Origin: Kosakonia cowanii JCM 10956 = DSM 18146 | GTDB taxonomy: Bacteria; Pseudomonadota; Gammaproteobacteria; Enterobacterales; Enterobacteriaceae | DNA: 64,000 bases | Direction of reading: 5' to 3' | NCBI RefSeq assembly: GCF_001975225.1 | Contig: NZ_CP019445.1 | Span: 3,844,001-3,908,000 of the forward strand | Shown here: positions 60,216 through 64,000 of the stretch, piece by piece | Layout: every line of letters begins with the position of its first letter | Numbering within the stretch: position 1 is the first letter of the stretch | Made by a program: the position numbers and the translations under genes | The notes under the pieces: generated by a model | What the model was told of the DNA's origin: nothing | The model's input: the letters and a program-made list of their open reading frames with translations, nothing else | The model's database searches: none

Positions 60216-61949
60216 TTGGACGCTGGGGCGATAATTAGTCTGTTTATTCTGGGTTCTGTACTGGTAACCTGCAGTATTTTATTGAGTTCGTTCTCATCCC
60301 GCCTTGGTATTCCGATTCTGGTCATTTTTCTGGCGATTGGTATGTTGGCAGGCGTTGACGGCATCGGTGGCATTCCCTTCGACAACTACCCGCTGGCCTA
60401 TATGGTCAGTAACCTTGCACTGGCTATCATTCTGCTCGACGGCGGTATGCGCACGCGCGCCAGCTCTTTTCGCGTTGCGCTCGGCCCCGCGCTCTCGCTG
60501 GCAACTGTCGGGGTGCTGATCACTTCAGGTCTGACCGGCATGATGGCGGCCTGGCTCTTCAAGCTCAACATTATGGAAGGCTTCCTGATTGGCGCGATAG
60601 TCGGCTCAACCGATGCGGCGGCGGTCTTCTCGCTGCTCGGCGGTAAAGGGCTGAACGAGCGTGTCGGCTCAACGCTTGAGATTGAGTCCGGCAGCAACGA
60701 TCCGATGGCGGTGTTTCTGACCATCACGCTGATTGAGATGATCCAGAGCCACCACGCCAATATTGATTTCACCTTCTTCCTGCATATTCTGCGTGAATTT
60801 GGCCTCGGCATACTGCTTGGTGGCGCGGGCGGCTACCTGCTGCAACAGATGATCAACCGCATTGCCCTGCCGCCTGGGCTCTATCCTTTATTAGCGCTGA
60901 GCGGCGGGATTCTGATCTTCTCTGTTACCACAGCGCTGCACGGCAGCGGGATCCTGGCCGTCTATTTATGCGGGTTCGTGTTGGGCAATCGACCGATTCG
61001 TAATCGCTTCGGCATCCTGCAAAATTTCGATGGTCTCGCCTGGCTGGCGCAAATTGCGATGTTCCTCGTGCTTGGCCTGTTGGTGACACCGTCTGATTTA
61101 ATGCCGATTGCACTCTCTGCGCTGATCCTCTCGGCGTGGATGATCTTTATTGCCCGCCCGCTCTCGGTGTTCGCCAGCCTGCTGCCGTTTCGCGGTTTTA
61201 ACCTGCGCGAGCGCATCTTTATCAGTTGGGTGGGGCTGCGCGGCGCGGTGCCGATTATTCTTGCCACCTTCCCGATGATGGCCGGGCTGGACAACGCCCG
61301 CCTCTTCTTTAATGTCGCCTTCTTCGTGGTGTTGATTTCGCTGCTGTTCCAGGGAACGTCTCTGGGCTGGGCGGCGAAAAAAGCGAAAGTGGTGGTACCG
61401 CCGGTGGGCTGGCCGGTTTCGCGCGTCGGGCTGGATATTCACCCGGATAATCCCTTCGAGCAGTTCGTTTACCAACTGAGTGCCGATAAGTGGTGCGTTG
61501 GTGCGGCACTGCGCGACCTGCACATGCCGGAAGAAACGCGCATTGCGGCGCTGTTCCGCGATAACAGCCTGCTTCATCCAACCGGCAGCACCCGGTTACG
61601 TGAAGGGGATGTGCTCTGCGTGATTGGCCGCGAAAAAGATCTGCCGGCCCTCGGGAAACTCTTCAGTGAGTCGCCGCCGGTGTCGCTGGATCAGCGCTTC
61701 TTTGGTGATTTCATCCTCGAAGCGAATGCCAAGTTTGCCGACATAGCGATGATTTATGGTCTTGATGAGGGGCTTGAGCATCGCGATAACCAGCAAACGC
61801 TCGGTGAGATCGTACAGCAACTGCTGGGTGCCGCTCCGGTGGTGGGCGATCAGGTTGAGTTTGCCGGTATGATCTGGACAGTGGCAGAGAAGAGTGAGAA
61901 TTCGGTATCAAAAGTGGGTGTAAAAGTGGTGGAGAGCGAGGCGGAGTAA
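60216..61949 (+). CDS. cvrA: K+/H+ antiporter CvrA (NhaP2 family)
   Basis: A 577-residue CPA1 antiporter. A TTG start at 60216 with AAGGAG ten bases upstream reproduces the E. coli N-terminus ([20 protein letters not shown]). About 12-13 membrane helices cover residues 1-395; the ion-binding segment includes [18 protein letters not shown] and [13 protein letters not shown]. The cytoplasmic C-terminal RCK_C-type domain (about 405-490, [20 protein letters not shown]) is followed by a CorC/HlyC-like end ([10 protein letters not shown]). It adjusts cytoplasmic K+ and volume. It ends 15 bp from the convergent dadX. Confidence 0.93.
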   Translation: MDAGAIISLFILGSVLVTCSILLSSFSSRLGIPILVIFLAIGMLAGVDGIGGIPFDNYPLAYMVSNLALAIILLDGGMRTRASSFRVALGPALSLATVGVLITSGLTGMMAAWLFKLNIMEGFLIGAIVGSTDAAAVFSLLGGKGLNERVGSTLEIESGSNDPMAVFLTITLIEMIQSHHANIDFTFFLHILREFGLGILLGGAGGYLLQQMINRIALPPGLYPLLALSGGILIFSVTTALHGSGILAVYLCGFVLGNRPIRNRFGILQNFDGLAWLAQIAMFLVLGLLVTPSDLMPIALSALILSAWMIFIARPLSVFASLLPFRGFNLRERIFISWVGLRGAVPIILATFPMMAGLDNARLFFNVAFFVVLISLLFQGTSLGWAAKKAKVVVPPVGWPVSRVGLDIHPDNPFEQFVYQLSADKWCVGAALRDLHMPEETRIAALFRDNSLLHPTGSTRLREGDVLCVIGREKDLPALGKLFSESPPVSLDQRFFGDFILEANAKFADIAMIYGLDEGLEHRDNQQTLGEIVQQLLGAAPVVGDQVEFAGMIWTVAEKSENSVSKVGVKVVESEAE

Positions 61950-61964
61950 GCGCCTCGCGAGAAG

Positions 61965-63035
61965 TTACGTTGTCACAACAGGTACGCGCGGCGCCAGGGC
62001 GCACATCAATTCATACCCGACAGTATTGGCCGCCGCGGCCACATCATCAATCTTGATCTCCCTGCCCCACAGCTCCACCGGCGCGCCGATACTGGCGTGC
62101 GGGCACGGCGTGAGATCGACCGTCAGCATATCCATCGAGACCGCACCAACCACCGTGGTGCGAATGCCATCCACCAGTACCGGTGTGCCGGTGGGAGCCT
62201 GGCGCGGATAGCCATCTGCATAACCACACGCCACCACGCCGATACGCTGCTCCGTCTGCGCACGGTAACGACAGCCGTAGCCGATGGCGTCGCCGTTCTT
62301 CAGCGTCTGTACAGCAATAATCTCACTGCTCAGCGTCATTACCGGGCGAATACCGCTGTTTGCCACATCCTGCCATCTGCCCGATGGCGAGGCACCATAG
62401 AGAATAATGCCGGGGCGAACCCAGTCAAAATGCGCTTCCGGATGCCATAACGTCGCGGCAGAGTTGGCAAGCGATCGCGGTAACGGCAGCCCTTCCGCCG
62501 CCTGCTCAATGCGCCGCATCGGTTGCGAAATGCCGTCCGGACGCTCCGCCTCGGCAAAGTGCGACATCAGCGTGATATTGCCGACGCTGGCAAAGCTGCT
62601 CAGCTGCTGCCAGACGCTGTGCACGCGCTCCGGCAGGAAACCGAGACGGTTCATACCGCTGTTGATTTTGAGGTAGATATCAAGCGGTGCCTGCAGCTTC
62701 GCATTTTTCAGCAGATTAAGCTGCCAGTTACTGTGGATCCCACTGGTGAGACGGTACTGGTCATAAAGCGCCAGCTCCTTCGCATCAAAAAAACCCTCCA
62801 GCATTAAGAGAGGCCCTTTCCAGCCGCGCTCGCGCAGCAAGATCGCCTCCTCAAGGTTGAGCATCGCAAAGCCATCAGTTTTATTGAGCGCCGACCAGAT
62901 GCGCTCCAGACCGTGGCCGTAGGCATTTGCCTTCACCACCGACCAGACTTTGGCATCGGGTGCCGCGCGGCGCACTATTTGCAAGTTATTGGCTAACGCC
63001 TGTAAATCGAGGGTCGCCAGAACCGGACGAGACAT
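61965..63035 (-). CDS. dadX: Catabolic alanine racemase DadX
   Basis: A 356-residue PLP enzyme converting L-alanine to D-alanine. PLP Lys35 lies in VWSVVKANAYGHG, and the second catalytic Tyr is in IGYGCRYRAQTEQRIGVVAC. MNRLGFLPE, HFAEAER, VRPGIILYGASPSG and SMDMLTVDLTPCP complete the family pattern. It follows dadA with an 18-bp gap, as in the dadAX operon, so DadX supplies D-alanine to the DadA dehydrogenase. Confidence 0.94.
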   Translation of the reverse strand: MSRPVLATLDLQALANNLQIVRRAAPDAKVWSVVKANAYGHGLERIWSALNKTDGFAMLNLEEAILLRERGWKGPLLMLEGFFDAKELALYDQYRLTSGIHSNWQLNLLKNAKLQAPLDIYLKINSGMNRLGFLPERVHSVWQQLSSFASVGNITLMSHFAEAERPDGISQPMRRIEQAAEGLPLPRSLANSAATLWHPEAHFDWVRPGIILYGASPSGRWQDVANSGIRPVMTLSSEIIAVQTLKNGDAIGYGCRYRAQTEQRIGVVACGYADGYPRQAPTGTPVLVDGIRTTVVGAVSMDMLTVDLTPCPHASIGAPVELWGREIKIDDVAAAANTVGYELMCALAPRVPVVTT

Positions 63036-63053
63036 GTCTATTCCTTACGCCTG

Positions 63054-64000
63054 TCAGCTGTGTACACCATGGAGATGCTGGGCACGCGCAGGCGTGAACC
63101 CTGGAAGATAACGCGCCACGCTCAGATCGTCAGCGGCGATAGCCGGTGTGTTGCCGGTCATCAGATCGCTGAGCAACTGCCCGGAGCCGCAGGCCATTGT
63201 CCAGCCGAGCGTGCCGTGACCAGTATTGAGCCACAGGTTTTTAAACGGCGTGCGGCCAACCACCGGCGTGCCGTCCGGCGTCATTGGACGTAAGCCGGTC
63301 CAGAAGGTGGCCTCCTCAACATGGCCGCCGCGCGGGAAGAGATCGCGCACCACCATCTCCAGCGTTTCGCGCCGCGGTTGTAACAGCTCAGTATTAAATC
63401 CAACGATCTCTGCCATGCCGCCGACGCGAATGCGCTGATCGAAGCGGGTAATGGCGATTTTATAGGTCTCATCAAGAATGGTGGAAACCGGGGCGCCATC
63501 CTCCTGCGCCACCGGGATGGTCAGCGAGTAGCCCTTGAGCGGATAAACCGGAATATCGACAATCCCTTTCAGCAGGCCAGTGGACCAGGAGCCGAAAGCC
63601 ATCACGTAAGCATCTGCTTTCACGACCTCTTCGCCACACTTCACGCCGTAGATTTTTTCACCTTCGTAGAGCAGACGATCGACGGGGGTATTGAAGCGGA
63701 ACACTACCCCGGCCGCTTCGGCCATCTGCGCCAGCCGCTGTGTGAAGAGCTGGCAATCACCGGTTTCATCGTTTGGCAGCCGCAGACCGCCGGTCAGCTT
63801 GTGCGCGACTTCACCCAGCGCCGGTTCCACTTCGGCCAGGCGAGCCGATTCCAGCAACTGATACGGCACGCCCGCTTCCTGCAACACGGCGATATCACGG
63901 GTGGCGTTCTCATACTGTTCGGCGGTGCGGAAGAGTTGCAGCGTCCCGCCCTGGCGGCCTTCATACTGGATCCCGGTGGTTTCCCGCAGCAGTTTCAGAC
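63054..64000 (-). CDS. dadA: D-amino acid dehydrogenase DadA, 3' part
   Basis: The C-terminal 315 codons of a ~432-residue FAD enzyme; the start is beyond the right edge. The reading enters as [20 protein letters not shown] and continues through [70 protein letters not shown] and [20 protein letters not shown]. DadA oxidises D-alanine to pyruvate and ammonia at the inner membrane, feeding electrons to the respiratory chain. It forms an operon with dadX. Confidence 0.94.
   Translation of the reverse strand, partial: LKLLRETTGIQYEGRQGGTLQLFRTAEQYENATRDIAVLQEAGVPYQLLESARLAEVEPALGEVAHKLTGGLRLPNDETGDCQLFTQRLAQMAEAAGVVFRFNTPVDRLLYEGEKIYGVKCGEEVVKADAYVMAFGSWSTGLLKGIVDIPVYPLKGYSLTIPVAQEDGAPVSTILDETYKIAITRFDQRIRVGGMAEIVGFNTELLQPRRETLEMVVRDLFPRGGHVEEATFWTGLRPMTPDGTPVVGRTPFKNLWLNTGHGTLGWTMACGSGQLLSDLMTGNTPAIAADDLSVARYLPGFTPARAQHLHGVHS

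Noticed and set aside
1..64000. CRISPR arrays, tRNA or rRNA genes, prophage and intact insertion sequences
   Set aside because: No regularly spaced repeats, cloverleaf sequences, integrase or transposase frames were found; the only long repeat is the pair of vgrG N-terminal segments.

Overview
The window is chromosomal DNA of a member of the Enterobacteriaceae. The right end (treA, ymgE, ycgR, emtA, ldcA, cvrA, dadX, dadA) has the same order and orientations as I recall for E. coli K-12, and DcuS, DcuR, Mqo and the class I fumarase read as close relatives of the E. coli proteins. The large type VI secretion locus and the soluble fumarate reductase are accessory. They point to a Kosakonia/Enterobacter/Klebsiella-like genome, but I cannot fix the genus by eye.

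Region 1 (1-11.7 kb) is a C4-dicarboxylate block. It holds the 5' end of mqo, a MurQ-like SIS protein, the DcuS/DcuR two-component system, and a leftward operon for a three-domain NADH:fumarate reductase fusion with its ApbE-type flavin transferase. Divergent from that operon run a DASS-family dicarboxylate transporter and a class I fumarase. The 624-bp divergent intergenic region carries a perfect FNR palindrome (8238-8251). The inferred job is anaerobic uptake of malate, fumarate or tartrate, dehydration to fumarate, and quinone-independent reduction to succinate at the expense of NADH.

Region 2 (11.7-54.6 kb) is a complete T6SS locus, all on the minus strand. In transcription order: SH3 lipoprotein, tssJ, tssK, tssL, tssM, tagF, tssA, tssB, tssC, a Tai4/Tae4 immunity-effector pair, hcp, a pesticin-like lysozyme with an LprI-like partner, then tagH (FHA), pppA, an unknown exported protein, tagJ, tssE, tssF, tssG, clpV, ppkA, a DcrB/DUF1795-like protein and vgrG2. 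After vgrG2 comes a decaying array of small DUF3592-like membrane proteins. Then a translationally coupled tip module follows (DUF2169/pentapeptide, pentapeptide, DUF3540, DUF4150 PAAR-like) and a second vgrG (vgrG1) with a C-terminal HExxH metallopeptidase. Downstream of vgrG1 are two paralogous exported immunity candidates, an Eag/effector remnant and two exported proteins of unknown function. PpkA, PppA, TagH and TagF together suggest threonine-phosphorylation control of firing.

Region 3 (54.6-64 kb) starts with a ~970-bp AT-rich spacer, followed by conserved enterobacterial core genes: periplasmic trehalase, a GlsB-family membrane protein, the c-di-GMP flagellar brake YcgR behind a clear sigma-28 promoter, murein enzymes EmtA and LdcA, antiporter CvrA, and the D-alanine catabolic genes dadX and dadA (dadA cut by the window edge).

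The least-explained parts are the effector/immunity cassettes. These are the lysozyme pair between two related 38-bp palindromic repeats, the vgrG1 zincin with duplicated exported partners, and the DUF3592-like array with several small genes or fragments. No tRNA, rRNA, CRISPR array or intact insertion sequence was seen.
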